DNA of 64,000 nucleotides from Gehongia tenuis (GCF_014384795.1 NZ_JACRSR010000002.1:277083-341082); one strand, 5' to 3'; positions 7,854-17,497 are shown, numbered from the stretch's first letter. The notes: generated by a model from the letters alone, not told the origin. A program made the numbers and translations.

Positions 7854-9257
7854 TCAGCCAACCATCAGGCGGTCTTCCGGCCGCTTGATGTGGGCGCGTT
7901 TCCGGGTGTTTTGCCGTATGGCGAAGAACAAAGCCAAGGTCATCGGCCCCAGCCGTCCAATGAACATGGTCAGTATGAGCATAATCCGGCTGACCGTGCC
8001 CAAAAAGGGTGTCAGATTGGCACTGAGCCCCACGGTGCCGAAAGCCGATACCGATTCAAAGAGCACGTCATCCAGCCCTCCATGGGCCACCATGGGGTCG
8101 CCGAGGCCCAGCTCAATCATGCTGATCACCATGGTCACGCCCACCACCAGCACCAAAGCCAGCATGGCAATGGCCACCGCCCGGGTAATGGTACCCCAGG
8201 AAAGGCTCTTTCCAAAGATTTCGATCTCTCGCTTACCCCGGATCACGCTGATCACCAGCAGAATTAAAACGGCGATGGTGGTCGTTTTGATGCCGCCGCC
8301 GGTGGATGCCGGGGAAGCGCCAATGAACATCAGGATAACGGTAAAAAATTTACTGGCGGGCGTTAGCGCCGCCTGATCCACCGTGGCATAACCCGCTGTC
8401 CTGGCACTCACCGACTGGAACATGGCCGCCATGATTTTCTCAAAGGGGTTCATCCCCTCCGCCCCTAGGGTTCCCGGATTGTTCCACTCCAAAACGGCGA
8501 TGACCAGTGTACCCACCACGATGAGCAGAGCGCTCATGGACAGCACCACCTTCGCCTGAAGGCTGAGCCGGTTAAAGCGCCGCTTGTTGTTGGCCTCCAG
8601 AATAACCGTGAAGCCAAGACCGCCGATAATGATCAAAGCCATGATCGTGAAATTGATCATGAAATCCTCACGGAAGGGCATGAGACTCTGTCCGGTACCG
8701 AAAACGTCGAATCCTGCGTTGCAAAATGCTGAGATGGAATGAAAGAAGGAATAATAAAGTCCCTTTGCAAACCCATAATAGGGTACAAGCCGTGTGGACA
8801 GCAGGGCCGCGCCCACAAGCTCCACCGTCAAAGTCATGATGAGGATGCTGCGGGTCAGCTTAACCAGTCCCTGAAGTCCGCTTTCATTGAGGGCCTCCTG
8901 CATGACCAGCCGCTCCTTCAGCGTGATTCTCTTGCGAAGAATCATGAACAGGAACGTGGCGCAGGTCATCAGACCCAGACCGCCAAACTGGATGAGGGCG
9001 ATGATTACAATCTGGCCAAAGATGGAGAAGGTGGATCCCGTTTCCACCACCACAAGCCCGGTCACGCATACCGCAGAGGTGGAGGTAAAAAGGGCATTCA
9101 AATAGCCCACGCTTTCCCCGCTGCGGGAAGCAATGGGCAAATTGAGCAATAGGGAGCCGACCAGAATCACCAGCGCAAAGCCGCCCACCAAAATCTGAAC
9201 CGGTTTCAAATGGATACGGCTGCGCAGTTTGTTGAACATTTGCACAATCCAGGCCAT
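7854..9257 (-). CDS. TrkH/KtrB family potassium transporter, membrane subunit
   Basis: This 467-residue multipass protein shows the four pseudo-repeated selectivity filter segments of the Trk/Ktr family: SAVCVTGL, SAFCNAGF, SARTAGY and SAFGTVGL, each with the conserved Gly. The length and strongly hydrophobic profile suit KtrB/TrkH. It forms the K+ path (often Na+-coupled) across the cytoplasmic membrane with the RCK subunit encoded next. GGAGGAGG lies 7 bases before the ATG. The 78-base leader is too short for a full c-di-AMP riboswitch. Confidence 0.93.
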   Translation of the reverse strand: MAWIVQMFNKLRSRIHLKPVQILVGGFALVILVGSLLLNLPIASRSGESVGYLNALFTSTSAVCVTGLVVVETGSTFSIFGQIVIIALIQFGGLGLMTCATFLFMILRKRITLKERLVMQEALNESGLQGLVKLTRSILIMTLTVELVGAALLSTRLVPYYGFAKGLYYSFFHSISAFCNAGFDVFGTGQSLMPFREDFMINFTIMALIIIGGLGFTVILEANNKRRFNRLSLQAKVVLSMSALLIVVGTLVIAVLEWNNPGTLGAEGMNPFEKIMAAMFQSVSARTAGYATVDQAALTPASKFFTVILMFIGASPASTGGGIKTTTIAVLILLVISVIRGKREIEIFGKSLSWGTITRAVAIAMLALVLVVGVTMVISMIELGLGDPMVAHGGLDDVLFESVSAFGTVGLSANLTPFLGTVSRIMLILTMFIGRLGPMTLALFFAIRQNTRKRAHIKRPEDRLMVG

Positions 9258-9335
9258 GCCTGCGCCTCCTCCATTTTGCGTATAGAGGAATCATACCATT
9301 GTGAAACCCGCTTGGCAAGCCCTGGCTTCCTATAA

Positions 9336-11018
9336 TCAGCTCAGGGAGGATGAGAATTCTGTGTTCACCATCATGTGATCCTTAAAGTATTTGTAATCCA
9401 CCACTTTCTGATCGTCGACGACACGGCGGGGCAGCTCAATGGTAAAGGTGGTGCCTTCATTCTCTTCGCTTTCAAAGCTCACCTTACCGCCATGAAGGTC
9501 CACAAAGGACTTGACCATGGCCAGACCTATGCCGCTGCCGCTTCCCCGAACCTTCCTCGGATCCCCCACGCAATATAGATCAAATACCTTGTCCCGGATG
9601 GAATCCGGCACGCCGGCGCCTTGATCGGATACGGTGATCTCCACCGTGTCCGCCAGGGATGCGACCCCCACCACGATCACTCCGCCCGGCCGGGAAAACT
9701 TTACCGCATTGGACAGCAGATTGAGCATGATATGTTCCAGCTTATGAATGTCCACAGCCGCCACACACCGGTCCTCACTGCTGACAAATTGGAATGAAAG
9801 ACCTCTTTGCGTGATGTAGGGCACGACCGTGTTACAGATGCCTGCCACCACCGATACCAAATCACAGTTGCAGGGACAAAGGGTCATGTATCCGGCGTTG
9901 ATCTTGGAAAAATCGATCAGCATGTTGGCCTGACGGAGCAGCCGATAGCAGTTGAGGCGCATGGCTTCCAGCTTATTCTCCAGATCCAGCGGCCTGCCCG
10001 AGCGAACGAGAATCTCCAAAACCTGGATGGTTCCCAGAATCGAGTTGAGCGGCGTTCGGAGCTCGTGGGACACGTTGGACAGGTATTTGAACAAGGCGCG
10101 GTTCTCCTCCACCTTTTCTTCGAGGATTCCATTGGTTCTTGCCGTTTCCCACCGGTCGGTGATATCCACGGCAATAACCAGTGTCCAGTTTCTGCCCTCC
10201 GCCGCTAGAGGCATCAGATAGGTTTTAATGCACCGGCATTCATCGGCAAAAGCAAGGACCTGCTCGAAGACCATGCCCTCTCTCGCTTCACTCAGCTTTT
10301 GGATTTTTTCATAAAAATGCCGCCATGGGTCATCCCCGATGGAGGGCTGAAAGCAGTGCACATATTGAAGCGCCCGTTCATTGGCCAGCACCACATCGTT
10401 GCGTTCCAGCACGAAGGCACATTCGGTGATTCCGTTCACCAGCCATTCCATCATCCGCTCATAATCTCCAACATCCTTGGAAGCCCCATGGCTTGCAAGC
10501 ACGCTTTTCCCCAGAAGCACCATCAAGCTGAAAATAAGCCGTCTATTTTGAGCGCTCCACGGATTGCGGATTCTTGGGTCAGGCACGATCAAAAATACGT
10601 GATCCCCGTCCAGGTCGCACTGAAGCCATATCAGGTTCTGAATGCCCGCACTCTTTAGGATCTTTGCTCTGTCCGAGCGTTCATGGCAATCCAGCTCCAG
10701 CAGGGAATGTTTCCGCGCATCCTTTAAAAACACCCTGCCGGCAGGCCCATTCAGACACTCTTCCCACCAGGCTTCGCTTTTTTCACCGAAGCAGCACCAC
10801 AGCCGTTCGCCGGTTTGGCGCAGCACGCAAAGGGCCATATCCTGTGCGTTCAGGGCCGCGCTCATTCTGCTGAGGATAATTCGGCGGCCGCTGGCCGTAC
10901 CGCCCTGCTCCAAGTGATGATTCAGCGTCTGATAGAGAATAAGGGCAAGCTTGTCCTCCAAATCTTCGGCCTGCAGCAATTCTCCCTCGTCCACAAAATT
11001 TTCCTCACGGGTTGCCAT
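9336..11018 (-). CDS. Orphan sensor histidine kinase with PAS domain, soluble
   Basis: The protein has 560 residues and no obvious membrane segment. About 190 N-terminal residues may be a GAF-like sensor domain, followed by a PAS-like segment at about 190-300. HisKA carries the phosphorylated His in NVSHELRTPLNSILG near residue 315. The ATPase domain has N box NLLSNAVKF, G1 SDQGAGVP and G2 GSGSGIGLAM. No response regulator lies next to it, so its partner is elsewhere; Spo0A-type phosphorelays use such orphan kinases, which makes a link to sporulation possible but unproven. AAAGGAGCG precedes the ATG. Its 317 bases of distance from trkH includes only 78 bases of non-coding DNA. Confidence 0.9.
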   Translation of the reverse strand: MATREENFVDEGELLQAEDLEDKLALILYQTLNHHLEQGGTASGRRIILSRMSAALNAQDMALCVLRQTGERLWCCFGEKSEAWWEECLNGPAGRVFLKDARKHSLLELDCHERSDRAKILKSAGIQNLIWLQCDLDGDHVFLIVPDPRIRNPWSAQNRRLIFSLMVLLGKSVLASHGASKDVGDYERMMEWLVNGITECAFVLERNDVVLANERALQYVHCFQPSIGDDPWRHFYEKIQKLSEAREGMVFEQVLAFADECRCIKTYLMPLAAEGRNWTLVIAVDITDRWETARTNGILEEKVEENRALFKYLSNVSHELRTPLNSILGTIQVLEILVRSGRPLDLENKLEAMRLNCYRLLRQANMLIDFSKINAGYMTLCPCNCDLVSVVAGICNTVVPYITQRGLSFQFVSSEDRCVAAVDIHKLEHIMLNLLSNAVKFSRPGGVIVVGVASLADTVEITVSDQGAGVPDSIRDKVFDLYCVGDPRKVRGSGSGIGLAMVKSFVDLHGGKVSFESEENEGTTFTIELPRRVVDDQKVVDYKYFKDHMMVNTEFSSSLS

Positions 11019-11182
11019 GGTTCACGCTCCTTTACGAATGTATGACCTCTAATGTAACATGATCATATCATAAATTTAAACTTCATGTTAATTATATAAT
11101 GCAATAGTAATCCTGCAACAAAAAATACCATATATTAAAAAGATTTAAGTGTTTATAATATTAAGAGGGTGGTGATACAACA

Positions 11183-11428
11183 ATGGCTCCAATTGTCATT
11201 CAGCCAAAAGATTCGGATACGAGCACAACATTCAGTGTGCGCGTGCAAAAGGAATTGGTGGCGACCTTCGATCGGCTTTCTCAAAAAACGGGCCGTTCCC
11301 GCAATGAGCTCATCAATATGGCGATGAAATACTTTGCGGACAATGCGGTCATAGCTGAACCCAAAAGTCAATACGATACCGGCGGTAAGGGATATACCGT
11401 CATCGAGCCCAAATCCAAAAATCCATAA
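11183..11428 (+). CDS. Small ribbon-helix-helix (CopG/Arc-like) DNA-binding protein
   Basis: This 81-residue protein has a ribbon-helix-helix fold at about residues 15-53: a strand TTFSVRVQKEL, then helix ATFDRLSQKTGRSRNELINMAMKYFA. The C-terminal 25 residues are basic and unstructured. AGAGGGTGGTG lies upstream of the ATG, and the 160 bases before it are very AT-rich with TATAAT at 11095-11100 and 11154-11159. No toxin gene is adjacent, so a stand-alone regulator is more likely than an antitoxin. It converges on the SRP RNA gene with a shared terminator. Confidence 0.8.
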   Translation: MAPIVIQPKDSDTSTTFSVRVQKELVATFDRLSQKTGRSRNELINMAMKYFADNAVIAEPKSQYDTGGKGYTVIEPKSKNP

Positions 11429-11469
11429 TAAAAGAAATCATCCACTTTTGATGGATGATTTCTTTTATT
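11427..11469. terminator. Bidirectional terminator between the RHH gene and the SRP RNA gene
   Basis: A perfect 18-base stem (AATAAAAGAAATCATCCA and its complement) with a 7-base loop. The AT-rich outer stem supplies U-rich ends on both strands. Confidence 0.8.
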
Positions 11470-11474
11470 AATGG

Positions 11475-11750
11475 AATGCCGTGCACCCGCCCCTCGACTC
11501 GTTGTTCCAAGCGGACACTTGGCAGGTGGCTCCAGCCAGGCCATCCCGCGGCACACCAGGTCATTTGCTTACTGCTGCTTCCTTCCGGACCTGACAGGGT
11601 TCACAAAGCCTGATTGCACGGGACCCGACCATCAACACTCCTTACCAAGCCCAGACCTCACAACAAAAAGCCTCCGGGCAGGAATTCAGCCCTGCTGTAG
11701 CGGATTGCAGGTACAAGGCACCGCTAACTCCCCGCCTAGCACGGCAAATT
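11475..11750 (-). ncRNA. ffs: Signal recognition particle RNA, large Bacillus type
   Basis: The minus strand carries the SRP S-domain signature GTCAGGTCCGGAAGGAAGCA at about 11580-11600. The 5' end GCCGTGCTAGGCGGGGAGTT and the 3' end GGTGCACGGC pair as in the Alu-bearing large SRP RNA of Bacillus-like bacteria. The size, about 270 bases, agrees. This RNA binds Ffh and guides signal-peptide proteins to the membrane. A consensus-like promoter lies just upstream and a strong hairpin just downstream. The ends are approximate within a few bases. Confidence 0.95.
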
Positions 11751-11763
11751 TTAGGCTTAACCC

Positions 11764-11792
11764 ATTGTACACGATTCAAAGCCTTCAATCAA
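11764..11792 (-). promoter_or_regulatory. Sigma-A promoter of the SRP RNA gene
   Basis: On the minus strand, -35 TTGATT (11787-11792) and -10 TACAAT (11764-11769) are separated by exactly 17 bases, and the RNA 5' end would fall 6-10 bases beyond. Confidence 0.75.
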
Positions 11793-11897
11793 GTTCTTTC
11801 TTCCGGCAAAAATTGGCCCGGCAAAAGTGAAGGATTCCGGTCCCGGCCAACGTCCAAGGGTTAGACGGAAGAACGAACGTATCGGAGGAGGCAAATC

Positions 11898-13007
11898 ATG
11901 AATCCCCAAAAGAAAAAGGTAGGCTATTTTACGCTGGGTATCGCTCTATTGTTGACCGGCGTGCTGATTTTATGCCGACTGATCATGGACTTTGATGTCA
12001 TACCCTACTTGCCCTATGCGTTTCCCATCGTCTTTATCGCACTGGGTCTTGAATTTCTGCTCACCCGAATCTTTGCAGAGCGGATGAATCCGCCCCGCCA
12101 GGTGGGTGCCAGTGCCATCGCCATCGTACTTTTGGTATTTTATCTGCTGTGCGTGGGCGGCACCTATTTCGTAGGCTACGTGGCTGGAGAAAACGGCTGG
12201 AATATCCACCGCATTGTACGCAGCTGGGACGACCGCGTGAATGGACACTATGTCGTGCAGCCGCCTCTCGTTCTCAAGGCTGATGCCCAAAAGCCGCTGG
12301 TGGTGGAAAGTTCCTACGGAGACATTCATGTGCGGGAATCTCAAGACGGCGAGATCATTGCCACTCCCAGCATTCCGGTGGGCCGGGAGGCCGATATGCC
12401 CGAAATGATCCTGGAGGAACAGGCCGATCGGTACTATCTCAAGGTGACTCCCAGGGACGACGGCAGCATTCCGCCGGTGGATCTTGACATCGTCCTGCCC
12501 GCACTGCCTTCTGTGGAAATACGCTCCTCCTACGGGGATATCGATATACTGGACATTGGGGGCAATGTTGCCGTGGACAGCGCCTTCGGCGATGTGTCCA
12601 TCGATGTCTGCCAGGGTACGGTCAGCGTGCGCCTGGCCAACGGCGATATCGAGATCAGCGAGATTAAAAAGGACGTCACAGCGGAAAACTCCTTTGGGGA
12701 CATGGAATTGGCCGGCATTGGCGGCAGTGTTAAGCTGACCAATCAAAACGGCGACATCACCCTTGCAGGCATTGCCGGCGACATTGATGCTTCCTGCAGT
12801 TTTGGTGATATCGATTATGAGCATGCTGCTCGGGACCTCGAGAATGCCACTCTGTCCGCCAAGGCCCGCTTTGGCAGCATTTCCGCCGATTCCCTCACCG
12901 ACAAAGTCAACCGCCAGACCACCTCCGACAGCCTGGATATGACCTTGGGTGACGGCGGCAAGAAGGTTACCTTGACAACGCAAAACGGCTCGATTACCAT
13001 TGATTAA
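11898..13007 (+). CDS. DUF4097-type beta-repeat protein with N-terminal membrane segments
   Basis: This 369-residue protein has about three hydrophobic segments in the first 95 residues (roughly 9-29, 34-54 and 71-93). From about residue 125 it has a repeating beta-helix pattern in which SSYGDI, SAFGDV, LANGDIEI, NSFGDMEL, NQNGDITL and CSFGDI recur every 18-22 residues. This is the DUF4097/adhesin-like fold seen in envelope stress operons such as those with LiaF or PspC relatives. GGAGGAGG precedes the ATG by 7 bases. It heads an operon with an ECF sigma factor 6 bases downstream, which suggests a sensing or feedback role at the envelope; this is inference. Confidence 0.85.
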   Translation: MNPQKKKVGYFTLGIALLLTGVLILCRLIMDFDVIPYLPYAFPIVFIALGLEFLLTRIFAERMNPPRQVGASAIAIVLLVFYLLCVGGTYFVGYVAGENGWNIHRIVRSWDDRVNGHYVVQPPLVLKADAQKPLVVESSYGDIHVRESQDGEIIATPSIPVGREADMPEMILEEQADRYYLKVTPRDDGSIPPVDLDIVLPALPSVEIRSSYGDIDILDIGGNVAVDSAFGDVSIDVCQGTVSVRLANGDIEISEIKKDVTAENSFGDMELAGIGGSVKLTNQNGDITLAGIAGDIDASCSFGDIDYEHAARDLENATLSAKARFGSISADSLTDKVNRQTTSDSLDMTLGDGGKKVTLTTQNGSITID

Positions 13008-13013
13008 AGGATC

Positions 13014-13616
13014 ATGGAATATTGCGAGGTGAGCGTGCTGACCGATCCGGAGGTGATCCAGCGCGTGCTGGACGGCGACACCGATCTATTTGAGATTCTG
13101 GTGGAACGCTATCAAAATCACGTCTATGGAACGGTCTACCGTTTCCTGGGCGGTCATAGTGATGTGGATGACGTGGCCCAGGAGGTGTTTGTTACCGCCT
13201 ATAAAAATCTGGGCCGCTTTGCTTACCGTTCACAATTTTCCACGTACCTGTACCGGATTGCTGTCAACAAATGCATCGACTGGGCGCGCAAAAATAAACG
13301 GGAAACCTCCCGGCGCCACACCGACGCTTCGGAGGAGCTTCCCATTTTGGACCAGCTTCCCGACCGCGATCCTTCGCCGGAGGAAGCGTTTATCCGTAAA
13401 AAAGAGCGGCAGAGCGTGCAGGCAACCTTGGACGATCTGTCCGAGCGATACCGAAGCGTTCTCATTCTTTACTACTACCAGGAGCTCTCCTACAAGGAGA
13501 TCGCCCATGTGCTGGATTTGCCCGTACGGACGGTGGAAACGCGGCTTTACCGCGCTCGGCACGCCTTTGAGAAGCACATGAAGAAGGAAGGTGAACCGCA
13601 TGAAAAACAAGGATAA
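13014..13616 (+). CDS. ECF-type RNA polymerase sigma factor
   Basis: The 200-residue protein contains region 2 at about residues 22-88 (YQNHVYGTVYRFLGG, DVDDVAQEVFVTAYKNL, FSTYLYRIAVNKCIDWARK) and region 4 at about 135-190 (LDDLSERYRSVLILYYYQELSYKEIAHVL). No region 1 or 3 is present, as usual for ECF factors. The stop overlaps the start of the next small membrane protein, so the two are translationally coupled, the normal arrangement for a sigma factor and its anti-sigma factor. Upstream AAAGGATC is a modest ribosome site for the ATG at 13014. Confidence 0.93.
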   Translation: MEYCEVSVLTDPEVIQRVLDGDTDLFEILVERYQNHVYGTVYRFLGGHSDVDDVAQEVFVTAYKNLGRFAYRSQFSTYLYRIAVNKCIDWARKNKRETSRRHTDASEELPILDQLPDRDPSPEEAFIRKKERQSVQATLDDLSERYRSVLILYYYQELSYKEIAHVLDLPVRTVETRLYRARHAFEKHMKKEGEPHEKQG

Positions 13617-13938
13617 TACCTTTCAGGATATGCCTCGCTATCCCGCGCCGCCGGCGCCCAAGAACTTCTCCCGGAATGTCATGAAGGCCATCCATTTGGA
13701 GGAGCGGCAGCCTGTTCGCAGCGCCTCCCCATTCATGAAGAATTCACTTCGTGTGGGACTCAGCCTTGTAACGGCGAGCCTCATTATCATCGCCCTGCAA
13801 TTTTCCAACCTCAGCTTCCCCCCATCGGGACAGGGCGGCGGATTCCAGCAATCCCTTCAATCCTTCGGCACACGAGTGGAGGATGGCTTCTATGATTTTT
13901 TGGATTTCATCACCATGCCATTCTCTTTTGATAAATAA
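13600..13938 (+). CDS. Small single-pass membrane protein, candidate anti-sigma factor
   Basis: This 112-residue protein overlaps the ECF sigma gene by 17 bases. It has a basic cytosolic N-terminus of about 47 residues, one membrane segment (VGLSLVTASLIIIALQFS) at about 47-65, and a short outer tail. It lacks the His-Cys-Cys zinc motif of ZAS anti-sigma factors. I prefer the ATG at 13600, 9 bases after AAGGAAGG; an in-frame GTG lies at 13591. Position and topology argue for an anti-sigma role. I recognise no family. Confidence 0.6.
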   Translation: MKNKDNTFQDMPRYPAPPAPKNFSRNVMKAIHLEERQPVRSASPFMKNSLRVGLSLVTASLIIIALQFSNLSFPPSGQGGGFQQSLQSFGTRVEDGFYDFLDFITMPFSFDK

Positions 13939-13949
13939 GGAGGTCTCCG

Positions 13950-14438
13950 ATGCAATATCATCCTCGCGCAAAAAGTGGATTTTTGGCGGTTCTTTTCTCC
14001 CTGGTTCCCGGCTGTGGATTGATGTATATGGGGCTCATGACCCGGGGCGCACAGTACCTGGCCGCCTTTTTTCTGGGCCTGCTGTTTTTAAGCGTTATGC
14101 CCATGCAGTATCTGGGGCTTTTCTTTGCCCTGCTGGTACTTTGCTACAACGTTTTTGATACCCTGCATATCCACCGCCAGCTAAAACTCGGCTTCCCCGT
14201 GGAGGACAAAGGCTTTGTGGATTTCAAGATGCCCAAAATTACGGCTGTCCATATCGGCATACTGCTGCTTATTCTGGGCGGCATGTGGGGCGTAAAGATC
14301 GTGGAAAACCTGCTATGGCAGTACAATGTGGTCGTTCTGGCCCGCATCATCAATGTGGCCACCAACTTTGTGGGCCCGGCAGGTCTGGTGCTGATTGGCC
14401 TTTATGTTCTTCTCCGCGGACGAAGAAACCCCTCTTAA
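13950..14438 (+). CDS. Multipass membrane protein of unknown function
   Basis: This 162-residue protein begins with a motif reminiscent of TM2-like proteins (LFSLVPGCGLMYMGLMTRGAQ) and has about four to five membrane segments (roughly 9-27, 32-62, 88-110, 115-155). ATAAGGAGGTCTCCG directly precedes the ATG at 13950. It is the last gene of the DUF4097/ECF sigma operon and is followed by a terminator. I cannot assign a function; membership in an envelope-stress operon is the only clue. Confidence 0.75.
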   Translation: MQYHPRAKSGFLAVLFSLVPGCGLMYMGLMTRGAQYLAAFFLGLLFLSVMPMQYLGLFFALLVLCYNVFDTLHIHRQLKLGFPVEDKGFVDFKMPKITAVHIGILLLILGGMWGVKIVENLLWQYNVVVLARIINVATNFVGPAGLVLIGLYVLLRGRRNPS

Positions 14439-14442
14439 ATTA

Positions 14443-14474
14443 GAACCCTTCAGGAAATCCTGAAGGGTTCTTTT
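14443..14474 (+). terminator. Intrinsic terminator of the ECF sigma operon
   Basis: Stem GAACCCTTCAGGA/TCCTGAAGGGTTC with a short loop, followed by TTTT, beginning 5 bases after the preceding stop. Confidence 0.85.
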
Positions 14475-14802
14475 AATGATTCTTCGGCAAAACAGGCGGG
14501 GTCAATCAGTTTACCGATTCCACCAATTGCAGAGTAAACTTAAAACTATCGTCTGCCCAATCAGAAGGACTGTCAATGGATGTATAATCATGGGTAAAGA
14601 AATATGTTTCGCCGGGCCCTGACGGCTCCCCAGACGGGGTGATTTTGCCCGGCCGATTTCCAGGGGCGATCCGTGTTCTTGGCAAAGCCGTCCGCCGCAC
14701 AGCACAGGCTTCCTTTTTCACCTTTGCCAGCCCTGCGCATACATTATAGTAGACCCTGAATATTCCCAACGCACAACCTTGCGTTTTCTCCTCAAAGAAT
14801 AC
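14475..14802. other. Gene-free interval, possible decayed gene fragment
   Basis: About 330 bases lie between two terminators that face each other. One minus-strand frame (14506-14850) stays open and ends in a protein-like tail (GETYFFTHDY, SPSDWADDSFKF), but it has no ribosome site and its N-terminal part reads through the pspC terminator. I see no RNA gene or promoter pair. It may be a remnant of a lost gene; nothing firm can be said. Confidence 0.3.
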
Positions 14803-14835
14803 AAACAAGGCAGCCCGCAGGCTGCCTTGTTTTTT
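14803..14835 (-). terminator. Intrinsic terminator of the pspC-like gene
   Basis: Stem AAACAAGGCAGCC/GGCTGCCTTGTTT with loop CGCA, 15 bases past the stop on the minus strand, with a T-rich run. Confidence 0.8.
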
Positions 14836-14849
14836 ACTTCTTCTTCCCA

Positions 14850-15359
14850 TCAGCGTTTAACGCTTCGGATAATCACGAACGCACCCACCAGCATGAGAGC
14901 TACGGGGAACACGATCCGATAGGGGATATTGAATCCCATCACTTCCAGCATGGCGATGACGCCGATGATGACCAGGATACCGCCGAAGATCATTGCCGCT
15001 TTGTTCCCGCCGCCGAGATGCTGCTCCTGACCCACCACGTTGCTGTTCTCATCCACCACCGGTCCATGGTACGGGTCCGATTCAGCCTGTTCGGCATGGC
15101 TCGGGCCCTCCGAAGGCCCCGAAGAAGCCGTACTCTCGTAGGTCGTGGTCGTGGTGTAACCGCCTCTTACCGGCGTGGGCCCTTGAGGCAGGATGATGGC
15201 GCATACGATGTAAACCAGAACGCCGGCAAACAAAGTGAAGAAACTGATGATCACCCACAGCACCCGGACCAGGCCCACATCCAAATTGAGAGAGTTGGCC
15301 AGACCAGCGCACACACCAGCAATCACCCGGTCATTCATTGAACGAATCCATGGTTTCAT
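14850..15359 (-). CDS. PspC domain protein
   Basis: The 169-residue protein starts with a PspC domain at residues 1-60 (INDRVIAGVCAGLANSLNLD-like segment, then a hydrophobic VRVLWVIISFFTLFAGVLVYIVCAIILP). A polar Ser/Thr/Glu-rich linker runs to about 115, then two hydrophobic segments (AAMIFGGILVIIGVIAML and IVFPVALMLVGAFVII) precede a basic end. PspC proteins sit in the membrane and act in phage-shock or envelope stress responses. AAAGGAGCG precedes the ATG. Its closeness to the ECF sigma/DUF4097 operon supports an envelope-stress region. Confidence 0.9.
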   Translation of the reverse strand: MKPWIRSMNDRVIAGVCAGLANSLNLDVGLVRVLWVIISFFTLFAGVLVYIVCAIILPQGPTPVRGGYTTTTTYESTASSGPSEGPSHAEQAESDPYHGPVVDENSNVVGQEQHLGGGNKAAMIFGGILVIIGVIAMLEVMGFNIPYRIVFPVALMLVGAFVIIRSVKR

Positions 15360-15435
15360 TTTTTTCGCTCCTTTTTGTTTCGCATTTGTAGCTTAGACGG
15401 GCGGCGCGAAAAAATTCCTTCATATTTTTCAAAAA

Positions 15436-16752
15436 TTATTGTATGGCGCCGGATACAGCCTGCCACATGGAATCCCGGCCATAATCCTGCTGCCAGACGG
15501 CAGCGCCTTTCAAATGATACTGTTTAACCAAGGCGGCCTTTTTCGCCACCGATTGATCGTCCTCGTACCACAGGCGGTGCAGCAGGCCCTGCTTGTCCAC
15601 AAAGCTGAGATAGCGCACCTGAAACTCGTTGGACCATGTGTCCCGGGTTATCCAGCGGTCCACTGCGAGCGCCTGATTGCGCACGGTAACTTCCCCATCG
15701 GAATTCAGCTTTTCAATCTGCGCTCTCAGCACGGCCACCGCTTTCATGCCGCCATTCTTCCAGATCGGTTCCGCATCCCGCTCCACATCCTCGGCGCCTT
15801 CCGGAATGGCATGGGGAAAATCATACCCATAGAAGGGGATGCCCAGGATGAGCTGATCGGATGGAATCTCCCAAAGAGCTCTCCGCAGCCGGTCCTCCAC
15901 CCAGGGCAGCGCCGCACCTGGGCCTGCCGTTTCCGAGGAAGCGGTGTGCTGGTCATAGGCCATCAAAGCGATGTAGTCGGCCGCCTCCGCCAGGGAGGGA
16001 TAATCATAGCTTTGATACCAATTATCCGGCTGTTCCACAGCAGTTTTTACCGTCACCGACACACATACCGTCTTATCCTTCGGCAAGGACGATTTGACCT
16101 GAAACACCAATGCGGAATAGTCCATCTTGTTGTCGGGGTCCATGCGCTCAAAATCAAGGCACAGACCATCCAGATTCAAGGTCTCCACCTGCTCCGCCAG
16201 CCACGCGCAGAAAGCCTGCCGGGTGGTCCCATCGGTGATGACCCGCTTGCTGAGCTCGGGATTGAAGCTGACCACCGTGCCCCAGACTTCAGCTCCCGCC
16301 CCATGGGCGCTGTTCACATAGCCCTCGAAGTCGGCGTTGGCCCCCTGATCCGCAATGTTTTCAAAGCTGGGGGTGCCGCTCGCGCCCTCCTCCACGTAAA
16401 GCCATGTGGGGCAAAGAACGTTGACCCCTTCCGGAACGCCTTCAAAGGCCGTCGGTTTATAATCCCATGTCATCACATATTTGTCCGCTGGTTCCGGCCG
16501 CACGTTGTCCTCCCAGTTGGGGGTGGGCGCCGCGCCCTGAGCCGGGGGCGGTGTGCCGAAGATGGCGCCGCTTGCCGGCGTATCCCCGCCGCAGCCTTTG
16601 GCCGCAATCACAATGATTGCAATAAGAATTATGAGACCAAGGCCCGCAGAAAACAGGGTTTTCCAAGGGATGGATCTCTTCTTTTTCTTGCGGTCCATCT
16701 TTCGAAGATGGGGGGATGGCACACGGCCACCCCCCTTATTTGTAGATTTCAA
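15436..16752 (-). CDS. Membrane-anchored glycoside hydrolase family 18-like protein
   Basis: The 438-residue protein has a very basic N-terminus, a single membrane anchor (about 33-52), a Pro/Ala-rich linker and an extracellular barrel. The barrel contains LDGLCLDFERMD, the DxxDxE catalytic signature of GH18, near residue 222. Relatives such as YaaH/YdhD act on peptidoglycan or chitin-like sugars, often in spores; no LysM repeat is present here. GGAGG lies 6 bases before a TTG start at 16752; a GTG 27 bases further in is an alternative. It lies 26 bases after upp and probably shares its transcript. Confidence 0.85.
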   Translation of the reverse strand: MKSTNKGGGRVPSPHLRKMDRKKKKRSIPWKTLFSAGLGLIILIAIIVIAAKGCGGDTPASGAIFGTPPPAQGAAPTPNWEDNVRPEPADKYVMTWDYKPTAFEGVPEGVNVLCPTWLYVEEGASGTPSFENIADQGANADFEGYVNSAHGAGAEVWGTVVSFNPELSKRVITDGTTRQAFCAWLAEQVETLNLDGLCLDFERMDPDNKMDYSALVFQVKSSLPKDKTVCVSVTVKTAVEQPDNWYQSYDYPSLAEAADYIALMAYDQHTASSETAGPGAALPWVEDRLRRALWEIPSDQLILGIPFYGYDFPHAIPEGAEDVERDAEPIWKNGGMKAVAVLRAQIEKLNSDGEVTVRNQALAVDRWITRDTWSNEFQVRYLSFVDKQGLLHRLWYEDDQSVAKKAALVKQYHLKGAAVWQQDYGRDSMWQAVSGAIQ

Positions 16753-16778
16753 ATTTTTCCTCCGTTATGCAGCGGAAT

Positions 16779-17426
<648 letters not shown>

Positions 17427-17497
17427 TTATTCCTATACACTTTAACCATTATAACGTAATGGGACAGGCCTTGGCAATCATCAATCGGCAAATCAGC

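Noticed and set aside
9258..9335. c-di-AMP (ydaO) riboswitch ahead of the potassium operon
   Set aside because: The leader is only 78 bases and lacks the expected conserved segments.
11183..11428. Antitoxin of a toxin-antitoxin pair
   Set aside because: No toxin-like gene adjoins it; the next feature is the SRP RNA gene.
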